Source: Salisapilia sapeloensis
Lineage: Eukaryota; Oomycota; Peronosporomycetes; Peronosporales; Salisapiliaceae
DNA: 64,000 nt
Direction: 5' to 3'
NCBI GenBank assembly: GCA_023334545.1
Contig: JAADVB010000060.1
Span: forward strand, 19,068-83,067
Below the pieces are notes generated by a model. The model was not told where the DNA came from. It was given only the letters and a program-made list of their open reading frames with translations, and did not search any database. Made by a program: the position numbers and the translations under genes. Below are positions 43,321 through 54,820 of this stretch, in pieces. Each line of letters begins with the position of its first letter. Within the stretch, counting starts at the first letter, position 1.

Positions 43321-43693
43321 CGTATCTTCGTACGGTACAGATCGGATGTACGTCCTCGCGTGCGAATTGAAGAATGTCCAAGGATGCTCCTTGAAGTCGC
43401 ATGATGTCTTTTTTCTAGACCAATATTTAATATGCTCACGGACTGTTTCTAGAGAGAAACCTTATTCTCTCTGCTCTCTCTTCTCTCTACTTAATGATGA
43501 CGTGGACATAAAGTAGTGGGTACATGCAAAGGCAAGATACATGGTGTATCGGGCTAGATCGACCATAATAATGTCGTTTCAGGCATGGATATTTCAACAG
43601 GGGTGTTACACATCAAGATGGGATGTGCTTGCAGTCGAGACAGGATTCAAACGTGGCAATCGACCGGACGCTGAATAGTTTTGCAAGGGGCAA
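43321..43693. promoter_or_regulatory. Divergent promoter region between DHA kinase and ArfGAP
   Basis: 373 bases separating two divergent start codons. A pyrimidine-rich run (CTCTCTGCTCTCTCTTCTCTC, near 43470) lies in the middle. No open frame or RNA gene is supported. Assignment as a shared promoter is by position only. Confidence 0.4.
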
Positions 43694-45150
<1,457 letters not shown>

Positions 45151-45397
45151 AAGTGTGCTTATGGAGCAGAACTACCAGTCATTCGTATTCTTTAAACTAA
45201 TACACCTCTTGGACTGCTCTAGCAAAGCATAAAATTGTCTTGGTGTTTAAGTGGGATCCTAGATTACATTTCCATTGCATGCTGTCATTGGTACTTTTGT
45301 ATTGATATGCTTGCATCTGACTGATGTTGGGCGTTTCGTCCTTGTCAACAGGCGTACTTAGATTTGTCTATCAATTCGAGATCAAACGCTTTCGAGG

Positions 45398-48300
45398 ATG
45401 GCAGCAGCTCTGCAGCAGTACCAAGCATGTTTAAATATTATGATGCGACTACGTGTGGAAGACTTAGCGTTGTTAAAAAATGACTTTGAAAAGAAGGCAT
45501 CGGACGGATTATCTTTAATCGACTTTATCAGTGTCATGCTTGACCGTGTCAGTGGATGGGATAGCACTTCGGCGCCAATTTTTATTCAAGATCTTGTTGA
45601 GCTCTTCCTGCAAGTTGATGTGAATGGAGATGGAAACATGACGTGGGAAGAGTTTACGAATGCAATTATTGAAGGAAGTATGGGTGCTTCCGAGAACACA
45701 CCAGACTGGGCGGATTTGCAGTACGAAGAAGATAGTATCTTCAGAGATTACGCTGTAAATCGTCCACCAAAAGAGATCATCTATTTATCTGCATTTCGTC
45801 GAGTTATACTCTTCGATGATTCTCGTCCGGTAGTCGAAATCTTAGACCCGATGCCGTTGATTCCATCTGATCGCCGCTTGAATAAGAGCAAGAAAGCAGC
45901 GCAGAAGAATGCTCATTTAGATGAAGAGGAGGATACAGTTCTAGAAGCGACATTTCTACCTACTCTGCCGGTAATATGCAAGTTTCACCCGCTTCATTAT
46001 CAAGCTGGGTACCGGCATGATCAGGATGAAGTTCGATCCGAACGGTCCCCAGTGCAAGCGGTAAAGTACCTGAGCGGGGTGGAGCTACTTGCAGTATCAG
46101 CCGGCGACTTGAAGCTTACCTTTTGGCCAGCGTCGATCATAATTTCTGGTAGCACTAGCGCAGTCAATTTAACATCTCCACTTGTCATTCTACATACGCA
46201 TCGGTCACAACGCGTGCTCGAGTGGAATGAAAGTACGAACACTCTCTTCGCTATCTCATCTGAAAGGGATATCATAGTCTACACTGTCTATTATCATCCT
46301 GCAACTGATCTCAAGGCAGCAAATTGTGAAGTCAAACTTACTAGGACATTGTCCAAGCACATTGACCTCGTACAGGACTTACTTGTGTTAAACCCAGGGA
46401 TTATGGTCTCCTGTGGGATGGATAGTCGCATCTATCTCTGGGATACGAGTACACTCGAGGTCTGTGGAGAGCGTCAAGGACATCGCAGAGGTGTTCGCCT
46501 AATAACAAAACTCTCCGATTGTGCCTTTTTAAGTGCTGGCTTCGAGTGCGAGATTCTTGGATGGGATATCTCGTCAGTAGCTACTAGCCCTATATTCAAG
46601 TTGTGGGGCCACAATGCACCAGTCCGAGCGATTGAACTAATCCCTACATCCACGTATTTGTCTACATTACCATCTACTCGTACAGTTGTACCAGGATCAG
46701 AAGGACCTGCTTCAACGACTAGTGCCGTACCAATGCTAGCCGATCAAGCGATCTCAGTGGATGATGATGGTTGGCTCAAGTGGTGGGACCTTAATGGTGT
46801 TTTCTCGATGGAGAGTAATGGCCTAGAGGAGACGAATCGACGGTGCCTCCAAACATTTCGATTAGGCAATAGCAAGACACCGTGGAAAGCGCATTCGTTA
46901 GCTGTGATGCACGATGGACAGTGTATTCTTGCCGCTGGGCATCACAAAGTAAAGCTGTTACGTCGAGTTCGTCTACGCCCATTGACACTGCCTTCGGCTG
47001 TGATCAAGTACAATGCAACTTCTATTACCTTTCTTACGACAACGCACCGAGAGATTTGTGTGTGGGATGCTGCGTCGGCTAACTTACTCCGCACATTCCA
47101 TGGTGTGGTAACCTCAGATATAACATGCGTCGATCTAGACAATCGACAACGAAAGATTATTATTGGCACTCAAGACGGCTCACTTGTCACACTTAACTAT
47201 CTAAATGGTGCTGTCTTAAAGCACTGGGTGCCTCATAAGTCACACGTGTCTGCTCTGCATTATTGTAAAGAAGATCAGTGTGTCCTGACAGTGGCATGGG
47301 ACCGGTCACTCCGTCTATACGATGACAACACGACCTCTCATTCCAATGCACTACTGCGTTGTGTTGTCAATGCTCACGAGACGGACATCAAATGCCTCTC
47401 GTATTGCTACTCGATGGCTCTCGTCGTCACGGGCAGTGCGGACGGATGGATTAAAATATGGGATTACTTATACTTTCTTTTGGAGGACACCTGCTTCATG
47501 CCAATGTCAAAGACTTCGACGCCAGCGGATGCAGGAGTCACCTGCCTAGAATTCATCGAGCCTTACCCGCTCTTCCTTTCTGGACATGAAAATGGCACAA
47601 TATGCTGCTGGAAAATCGTCCCAGGCAAACAAGTGGAACTACTACTTAGCTGGGATCCTTGTGACGTTCCAAACGCCCCATTGCTGTCGGAGGATCCATC
47701 AGTTCCAGTCGAGCAAAATAAAGAGGAAGCAGCTAATTTGATTGACGATGATAGATCATTGTATGAAAAGCTGGTTCAGAGCAACCAGCCTCGACCTACT
47801 CAACACGTGGAAAATTGGAAAGATGGTGGAATCTGCGGATGTCGAGTGCATTACGATGAAAGCAAAGGTGAAGTTGTTACGGAAGAGATCCGCAAAGGAG
47901 CTTTCTTCTTAGTCTTATCGAATACACGAGGACAACTGAGTGTCACGGACATCTCTCAACTCATCACCAACTCTTACGTCCATGCACTGCATGATGGTAA
48001 CCAGACGAATGTTCATCAGTTGGGATCATATAACCCGCGGAGGCGATTTTTACGTCAAGGGCGAAGTATGCAGCGACTTCGTAGTCGCTTAGCACATCGT
48101 ACAAACTTAAATCCGTTACCGCAAACGTCGTTATCACCAGAAGATTTGACGTGCGTAGCTATCTGGCAGGCACACCAAGGCAGCATTCGCTACATCGAAG
48201 TCGTTGAGGAACCAACGACGATATTGAGTTGTGGCAATGATACGGCATGTCGAGTATGGGGATTTGATGGAAAACCGCTTGGAGATTTAAAAGATGAATC

Positions 48301-50257
48301 TCGAACAGATAATGACGACATGGCGTCGAGTAAGGCGCAAAAGAGTTGGAGCTTTCATGTTAATGTTGATAGTGCTGCAGCGACAAAGAGAGAACAAGCA
48401 GAGAAAATCTGGAATTCGTTGAAAGAAGAGAAGTTGAAGAAGCTAACATCAATGAGGCAATTAGCACTATTGACAAGGAAGCAAGAGCGCAGTCAGTCCA
48501 TTAGATGTCTCTTGCAATCCCAAAGTTTGCCCGTTTTTCGTCCAATTAGTGAAGCATCGGCGCCGAAAGTGGACAGTGATGAGAAATCTACCAGTCAAGC
48601 GCAGCATCAAGTTTCAACACCAGCCTTGGAAAATAGAAGCATACTAGCAAGAGTCGATAGCGGTTCCGCGCGTGTATTTGGACAGTTGAAAGGAGAGCAA
48701 ACATGGAAGCAGAATAGAGATCCAAGTGCTCGGCAGGCAGCTTCGGAGCTACTGTATGAAAATTTTCATGCACGAATGAAGTCTCTACTGGGTGTTGACA
48801 TGATGAATGAGAAACGTGAGCACAACCAAGCAAACAATAAGCATCCAGAGTCCATTTCTCCTCATGCTATGTCGAATGGAGTCAGTTCAGATGCAGATAT
48901 CATTGCTAGTCTCCGAGATGACGGATTGGATAATGGACACAACGCGTCGGCGCATTTCCCAGACATGCGTGAAATTGAAAATCAACTTGTCAGCTTTGAG
49001 GATAAGGATAATTGGAATATGGGCAGTTTAAATCGAGAAAAGCTTATGTACAAAAACTTTCACCAGGAAAACTTGAAGAAGTCACAAAAGAGTTCGTTGA
49101 TGAATGCGAGGAAGACCAAGAGCTGTCAGGACCTACTTAGACCTTCTGTTTTGCCAGTGATTGATCTCGAACCATCCGAGTTTCTACTGTCCAAATTAGG
49201 AAAGTCATGCATCATTAAGGAGTCCAGTACTACATGTTTGCAGAAGCCGATGCCCTGCAGAAGGCGACGGAAAGTGAAAAGAGCTGTGAGCTCAAAGCAA
49301 CTTCCTCCTTTGCATTCTTCTACTACAGTGAACAACAATGATGATATAGAAGAAGTGCTTTCACGTGACCCAACTTCTCTCACTCGAAAATACGCTCAGT
49401 ATCAAAAGCTGTTGGGTGACGATAGAAGCAAAGACCGACGTCACGGTGTATATAATCCATCGGAATTGAGTCAACTAAAAGTCAAGTCGAGAGATAGAGA
49501 GAAGGCAGCTGAGGATCGAAACAAAGGTTCACAGGATAGTTCGAAACTGGCCAGTGCTGCCGGCGAGAGGGAAAAAGTGGTCGAAGGTGACGTTCACAAG
49601 AAGACGCGCGCAATGAAGCTCAACGCCAAGGAAACGCTTCGCGAAAAGAAGTTGCGTATACATCAAGATACGTCACTGTTCAAGCGAGAGCGATTTGGTC
49701 GCTACAAGCGCCAAGACATCGTAAACGTCTACCAAACATTTCGAGGGATTGACAAAGATGACAGTGGTAGTGTTACTTTATCAGAGATACGGGACTGTCC
49801 AGACCTTTTCAAAGGCTCTTATATGCAAGACAATGCTGAAAGTATGTTTGGCAGTGTGGATGAAGACGGCAGTGGACAAATCGATCTTGCTGAGCTGTGT
49901 TCAGTCATCTTTTCCGAGAGCAGCCCAACTGATATGCGCGATATCCTGTCCTTCTGTCATTTGTTAAAGAAAATTGATCGTGTGGAAAGCACAAAGAGTC
50001 GAAAACAGGATGTAAACTTGGAACAATTGAAGGAGCTCAAGGAACTATTCAGTTTGTATGATACCGACGGAAATGGAGACATTGATGCAGAGGAGCTATA
50101 CAACGCATTGGCGTACAACAGCAAGTTTTATGACAAGCAAAAATCTGCTGCTGTTACAAAAGAGGATATCGCTCGTATCATATCTCGTTTCGATGAAAAT
50201 GAAAACGCAACACTCGATTTCGACGAATTTATTCAGCTATTTGTTGATGAAGAATAA
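45398..50257 (+). CDS. Large WD40-repeat protein with N- and C-terminal EF-hands
   Basis: 1,619 residues in one frame from the ATG at 45398 (MAAALQQYQACLNIMMRLRV). An EF-hand sits near residue 75 (DVNGDGNMTWEEFTNAI). WD40 repeats fill ~190-1000 (MDSRIYLWDTSTLEVCGERQ; ATHREICVWDAASANLLRTF; GSADGWIKIWDYL; CGNDTACRVWGFDG). Lys/Ser-rich, coiled and disordered sequence follows. The C-terminus has four EF-hands: DKDDSGSVTLSEI, DEDGSGQIDLAEL, DTDGNGDIDAEEL (all canonical) and DENENATLDFDEF. The EF-hand plus WD40 layout resembles WDR49/WDR64-type proteins of ciliated organisms, so a flagellar calcium-responsive role is inferred, not shown. The next gene, on the same strand, also has flagellar-type motifs. 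Confidence 0.85.
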   Translation: MAAALQQYQACLNIMMRLRVEDLALLKNDFEKKASDGLSLIDFISVMLDRVSGWDSTSAPIFIQDLVELFLQVDVNGDGNMTWEEFTNAIIEGSMGASENTPDWADLQYEEDSIFRDYAVNRPPKEIIYLSAFRRVILFDDSRPVVEILDPMPLIPSDRRLNKSKKAAQKNAHLDEEEDTVLEATFLPTLPVICKFHPLHYQAGYRHDQDEVRSERSPVQAVKYLSGVELLAVSAGDLKLTFWPASIIISGSTSAVNLTSPLVILHTHRSQRVLEWNESTNTLFAISSERDIIVYTVYYHPATDLKAANCEVKLTRTLSKHIDLVQDLLVLNPGIMVSCGMDSRIYLWDTSTLEVCGERQGHRRGVRLITKLSDCAFLSAGFECEILGWDISSVATSPIFKLWGHNAPVRAIELIPTSTYLSTLPSTRTVVPGSEGPASTTSAVPMLADQAISVDDDGWLKWWDLNGVFSMESNGLEETNRRCLQTFRLGNSKTPWKAHSLAVMHDGQCILAAGHHKVKLLRRVRLRPLTLPSAVIKYNATSITFLTTTHREICVWDAASANLLRTFHGVVTSDITCVDLDNRQRKIIIGTQDGSLVTLNYLNGAVLKHWVPHKSHVSALHYCKEDQCVLTVAWDRSLRLYDDNTTSHSNALLRCVVNAHETDIKCLSYCYSMALVVTGSADGWIKIWDYLYFLLEDTCFMPMSKTSTPADAGVTCLEFIEPYPLFLSGHENGTICCWKIVPGKQVELLLSWDPCDVPNAPLLSEDPSVPVEQNKEEAANLIDDDRSLYEKLVQSNQPRPTQHVENWKDGGICGCRVHYDESKGEVVTEEIRKGAFFLVLSNTRGQLSVTDISQLITNSYVHALHDGNQTNVHQLGSYNPRRRFLRQGRSMQRLRSRLAHRTNLNPLPQTSLSPEDLTCVAIWQAHQGSIRYIEVVEEPTTILSCGNDTACRVWGFDGKPLGDLKDESRTDNDDMASSKAQKSWSFHVNVDSAAATKREQAEKIWNSLKEEKLKKLTSMRQLALLTRKQERSQSIRCLLQSQSLPVFRPISEASAPKVDSDEKSTSQAQHQVSTPALENRSILARVDSGSARVFGQLKGEQTWKQNRDPSARQAASELLYENFHARMKSLLGVDMMNEKREHNQANNKHPESISPHAMSNGVSSDADIIASLRDDGLDNGHNASAHFPDMREIENQLVSFEDKDNWNMGSLNREKLMYKNFHQENLKKSQKSSLMNARKTKSCQDLLRPSVLPVIDLEPSEFLLSKLGKSCIIKESSTTCLQKPMPCRRRRKVKRAVSSKQLPPLHSSTTVNNNDDIEEVLSRDPTSLTRKYAQYQKLLGDDRSKDRRHGVYNPSELSQLKVKSRDREKAAEDRNKGSQDSSKLASAAGEREKVVEGDVHKKTRAMKLNAKETLREKKLRIHQDTSLFKRERFGRYKRQDIVNVYQTFRGIDKDDSGSVTLSEIRDCPDLFKGSYMQDNAESMFGSVDEDGSGQIDLAELCSVIFSESSPTDMRDILSFCHLLKKIDRVESTKSRKQDVNLEQLKELKELFSLYDTDGNGDIDAEELYNALAYNSKFYDKQKSAAVTKEDIARIISRFDENENATLDFDEFIQLFVDEE

Positions 50258-50982
50258 TGTGGAAGGGTAGTATATGGCTTGATGTACTCGTCTTTTAAAG
50301 TTCTGAGAAGATAGATGTCTTGGTTGATATTTACAATTATTGTTGCGTTCAGGACTTTAGCTTGATACCATTCAATTTATTATCTTTGACTAGCTACCTA
50401 CGGGCTGCATCTAGGCCGTGTTCTCGCTAAACACCAATTCGGCATAATTGGGGATTCACATCTTCTAATTTTATTCATGATAGTCGAATCAGCAAACACT
50501 GCGCTCGCTGAGAATAGCCGATCTTCTTTGCTACTTGCCATTGGAAACCCAGCGAAACACTTCAACATAACTTTTCCACCAAACAGGGAGTACAAAAGAA
50601 ATTGATTAGTCGCGCCGATGAAGGTACCGCTATATATATTATTAATACATGTCGCCTCGCGTGCTCTATCCTCTGTTAAAATTGACGTTCCATTCCGATG
50701 CTCTGTAGCATGAGTTATGTGAAATTGCAACCCATAGATGCCGTTTTTGGAGCGAAACAGATCTATAGCGATGTACTCACTCGGTATTTTCTACTGTTTC
50801 CCTCGATTTCAATAAGGTCGTTTATCGAGGCATGATATCGATTAAGTTCGTCTCGTGTTTGCTTAATTAATTTATATTATTGCTTGCATAATTCCCGATT
50901 ATCTGCTCAACGAATACGGCCTTAAGATATCTACGGCTCAATCTTTTGAAACTGACAATGGACTCTCTGTAATAGTGATCTC
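50258..50982. other. Gene-poor stretch with an orphan minus-strand frame
   Basis: Between two plus-strand genes. A minus-strand frame (50398..50730) reads TNQFLLYSLFGGKVMLKCFA and continues FPMASSKEDRLFSASAVFAD. It has a real ATG and could be an exon or a relic of an older gene, but I recognise no domain and see no splice partner. AT-rich sequence follows to 50982. Confidence 0.35.
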
Positions 50983-53304
50983 ATGAAGAAGAAGAGGCCA
51001 ATATGTATGCCCAAAAATTGGCTCGAGGTACATCTACCTCGCATCATTAAATCTTCACGACCGAATTCACACTACATCGATCGAGAGGATGTTCGTGAAA
51101 CGTTAAATCAGCTAGCGAACGGATTGCGTCGCATGGTAGTTGCTCGTCCGATTGATCCGTTATCATGGCTTCTCGACTACCTCCGGCAAGAAGTGCGGAT
51201 GTTGCATATAATAGTGATATTGGAAGTAATCTTACCCTTATTAACATGATAGTTCAAGCTTCGCAATGTAGAAATGGATGTAAACACACTTCTTGTCGTT
51301 CAAATGCACAAAAAGCGACGGTCGATCGAAACATCTCTACACGATACTAGCGTACGTCATTGCCTCGACTAGTCTTTTGAGAATATAATCATTTAGATTG
51401 TTGTCGAGTAGTTAGATGAAAGGGAATGTAAAAAGCTTATATGCCAAGTAAAGGAACTCCAAGACTGTATGGAGTTACCGGAAGATGAACTCTACTTGAC
51501 TGAAAAAGACTTGAGCTTTGCTACTGAAGTCAAAGTTATGAGGCAACAAGACTGGAGCATTAACCCTGTCGGGATGGAAGACGAAGTGTCCGTGTCATAC
51601 GAGCATGAGGACAAGCATGTAAAGCAATGGATAGAAAACATACTCCAATCACAACAAAGCGTGGAAGCGTATATCCACCACACCATCCAGGTCGTGACGA
51701 AGGCTCTAGTCAAATTTCAGCTCTTAGCATCTACTGAACCAGCTCAAGCACTTGTCGCATGTATACAAGAAGTGCAGACTCCTATTTCCTCAACGTCAGT
51801 GGTCCAACCGCTTAATCAAAAGACTCATTCTCTACTACGCCAAAAGTTGGAGGCATGCTATGAAAAGCAGAGTGCGATGCATGAGTATCTAGATTATATG
51901 CGAGCAGTATTGCTGGACCTAGAAAATGCGTTCCAGCTTCGTGAACAGAGCATCAAGAAACTTCAAGAGATTCACGTAACGATACGAACGCAAGCCATCA
52001 TGGATGGAACTCCAATTATTCTTAACAACCAAAAGCATTGGATTTTACCAGGCTACCTACTTGAGCCAGCAACGCTATCACTCGATGAGCAGCTTGCATT
52101 TCGTCGGGCGGAGAGGTATCTTATGGAACAAGACGAAAAGAGATGGCGGTATTTGCTCTATGTACAAGAGCGTCATGATGCTAGTGTATTCATTCAGCGC
52201 GTGTGGAGAGGACGTCAGATACTGCGGGTGTATAAAGTAACCCAGGCTGAAAGATATCGCGCAGCGGTTATTATTCAAAGGAGCTATCTACATTATCTCT
52301 TTTGGAGGGCAATAAAGTTACCAGATTGGTGTGTCATCGGTCAAGAAGTTGTGATAGCACCCAGCATAGCTATGCATTGTGCGATCCACTTTGAGTTTTA
52401 TAAGGGCAAGGATTTTCCAACTGGAAATTACGCTCGGATGAGTGACAAGAGTGTAGCAGAGCTCATGGAAGTTTGTCGAGACGATGATGAATGCGCTGGT
52501 TTTGCAACGGACGGCTCATTAAAGCGATTCTTGCCACGCAAGCTGTCGCAATTGCATCCGATGGAAAACGCTTCAGATACGGATGGGCTCTACATGAAGA
52601 TTTATCCGAAGCGGACTGCGAAGTTGATTAACACAGCCATTATCACACATATTCCGGAAGATAGATTTGGGATGGTGGAAGTTACACTTGATGGAGTAGG
52701 CATGCGTCGTGATGTCCCCGTTGAAAAGCTCAGTAATAGATGGAAGCGCATTCGAGTTCCAATTAAACAACGACGGCAAACTCGACTCGCTTTTGTTTGT
52801 GGTAAAGTGAAGGAAGTCGAAGATCACAGTGGAAACCAGTTACAAGTAGCTGATAAACACAGCCAGGACCTTCACAATCAAGACGATGAAGACGAAGAAG
52901 ATAGTTTGATCCTCTTAAAAATTCGAGAAAAAAGAAGATTTAATTCTCCAGATGCAGGATATTGGGAGTACATGTATCGAGATGAAGCAAACTATGACAT
53001 CGTCCTTCGACTTCCAAAAGCTGCTTACTCCGATGATGATGAGCGTAGGAATGAAATCGAAAATCGGATACAGGAATACATGGATAATAAAGCACAGGAA
53101 TGGGAAGCGAAAAAAGTTACTTCTGCCATTCGACTCCAGTGTGCATGGCGTTCACGACGTGCTCGACGCGACTTACAGCGGATGATCCAAATTCGTGCGA
53201 AAGAGAAGGAGCATGAAAGATTGGTAAACCAAGTAGGCATTAACCATCGACAACAGAAGAACAAGTCGCCGAAGAAAGAAAAGTTTAGAAAATGGTTTAG
53301 ATAA
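50983..53304 (+). CDS. DPY30-like/IQ-motif protein, probably flagellar, 3 exons
   Basis: Exons 50983..51192, 51253..51351 and 51412..53304; two 60-base introns (GTGCGG...GATAG, GTACGT...GTAG), both phase 0. The 733-residue product opens MKKKRPICMPKNWLEVHLPR. An N-terminal segment, LANGLRRMVVARPIDPLSWL then LDYLRQE, looks like the RP-x-DP-x-x-(W/Y)L...YL core of DPY30-type dimerisation motifs in axonemal proteins. A coiled coil follows (ECKKLICQVKELQDCME). Three IQ motifs bind calmodulin in principle: FIQRVWRGRQILRVYK, AVIIQRSYLHYLFWRA (~residues 350-390 region) and IRLQCAWRSRRARRDLQ near the end. Between them a Cys-containing stretch (MEVCRDDDECAGFATDGSLK ... GLYMKIYP) resembles a PAN/apple-like piece. 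The final exon alone would start at 51469, but upstream in-frame sequence joins well. Confidence 0.75.
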
Positions 53305-53358
53305 CTCTCTTTGGTACTGACGAACCAGCCCGATCAATGTAAAGAAGCATAACCATCC

Positions 53359-54579
53359 TTAAGCAAAGGCGTCGTCTGGCAATTTTATCCCTTCCTTTTT
53401 TAATGTGTCGATAATAAGATTGGATGGAGTGCCTGAATTGCGGCATTCACCATTTGCATGGAGCACCAGAACGCTATTGTCTTTCATGCTCAGTACAGGT
53501 GAACCAGATGAGCCTGTTTCCGTATCTGCGTAGTACGCCGCCCAAAATTCTCCATACATGTTGACAAAGTTCGTCTTGACAATCACTGCTTGGGTGACGC
53601 CATGAGGACCCGTCGTGGGGTCTTTATCTAAATTATCCAAATCCTGCAAGTGTGTGATCTGTTTATCTTTCCCTTTTAAATGACCAACGAGGTAAATACT
53701 TTCATTAACTCGCGGTGGTTCACGTCGTAGACTTAAGTGACCGTACTTGCCCTCTAGAATGCAAGACTTGCGCTTGAGTTGGATTAAGGAGAAGTCCAGC
53801 TTTTTATTCGTGTACAAAAGTTCCGTACCAACACTTTCTATAATGGCATTATCATCTTCGCATCCGACACACGATGCATTACATTCGTTGTTCTGTGCCA
53901 TAAACTCTACTGTTGTGCCTTTCGCCGTCTCGTCATCCGGGATACAATGATTATTCGTAAGCATTTGGCCCTTGCTACCAACGAGGAAACCTGTACAGGA
54001 CCCTTCCACCACTCCAGTACCATTCGAAACGTTGATGCGTAGACGAGCAACAGTCATACTAGCCTGATACAGGTCTCCTAGCTCTGCATCGTCCTTGAAG
54101 CAGACAGCATCGACGTTCTGGTTACGGGAACCACAAATTTCGTCGTTCACATTCGTATTCAAGTAAGAATACTCAAGCGCGTCAATGTTAAGGCCAAAGT
54201 CGTTCAGGGTACTACCAACACACCCATTAGGGATGAAAGTGACTGTCACCGTTGGTCCTTCAATTCGTTCGCTAGAGAACCCAAACTTCGTTTCACCACT
54301 TGGAATGGTCACCTTGACAGTTTCTTTGTCACTTCCAATGACTACCACATCTCCCTCTGCGATGTTAAACTTGGTAAAATGGACTCCAACGTACGGAGCA
54401 TTCTCTCGTGTATACGTCCATTCCCACTCTTTGCATTCATCCAGAGTGCCGTTGGAAACAGCAATTGGCTCCGCGATCAAATCCGTTGAATCCAAACTAT
54501 TCTTATCTCCACTATCCGTTGCTACATAAGACACATACGCAGCAAGTATGAGCAGCGCTAGCCTTCCAATACCCTGCAT
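53359..54579 (-). CDS. Secreted trypsin-fold serine protease with N-terminal beta domain
   Basis: 406 residues from the ATG at 54579 (MQGIGRLALLILAAYVSYVA), a signal peptide. Residues ~45-145 look like a beta-sandwich prodomain or CUB-like module (GTLDECKEWEWTYTRENAPY; FNIAEGDVVVIGS). The protease half has all three catalytic residues in order: His in MLTNNHC (~210), Asp in KKLDFSLIQL (~261) and Ser in TETGSSGSPVL (~356). The Cys-rich segment NECNASCVGCEDD and the layout recall lysyl-endopeptidase/V8-like secreted bacterial and oomycete enzymes more than chymotrypsin itself. It is expected outside the cell; a role at the host interface is possible but inferred. Substrate preference is unknown. 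No break. Confidence 0.85.
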   Translation of the reverse strand: MQGIGRLALLILAAYVSYVATDSGDKNSLDSTDLIAEPIAVSNGTLDECKEWEWTYTRENAPYVGVHFTKFNIAEGDVVVIGSDKETVKVTIPSGETKFGFSSERIEGPTVTVTFIPNGCVGSTLNDFGLNIDALEYSYLNTNVNDEICGSRNQNVDAVCFKDDAELGDLYQASMTVARLRINVSNGTGVVEGSCTGFLVGSKGQMLTNNHCIPDDETAKGTTVEFMAQNNECNASCVGCEDDNAIIESVGTELLYTNKKLDFSLIQLKRKSCILEGKYGHLSLRREPPRVNESIYLVGHLKGKDKQITHLQDLDNLDKDPTTGPHGVTQAVIVKTNFVNMYGEFWAAYYADTETGSSGSPVLSMKDNSVLVLHANGECRNSGTPSNLIIDTLKKEGIKLPDDAFA

Positions 54580-54820
54580 TGTTGTCTCTAACCTGATATC
54601 AAGGTCTTATTAGAAAGTAGCTCCGTTTGTCGATATCTATTCACGATCTTAATCACCCGGGGATGATGTGAGTCACTGTCACGAGCCATCTGGCACGTGA
54701 TCAGCGGCTCAGGATCTGAGGATCAGTCCAGTCACGCAGTGATCTGGAAACTTATTTTAGCTACAGTCTACTTTTCAATTTCAAGTGTATTCAAAAGATA
54801 CCTATCTACTTGAACCAGAG

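Noticed and set aside
50398-50730. Possible hAT-transposase C-terminal relic (PMASSKEDRLFSASAVF)
   Set aside because: The resemblance to the hAT dimerisation motif is limited to a few residues, with no terminal repeats or duplicated target site seen, so I did not call a mobile element.
51469-53304. IQ protein starting at its own ATG at 51469
   Set aside because: In-frame sequence upstream of this ATG continues as coiled coil to an acceptor at 51411, so 51469 is probably an internal Met.
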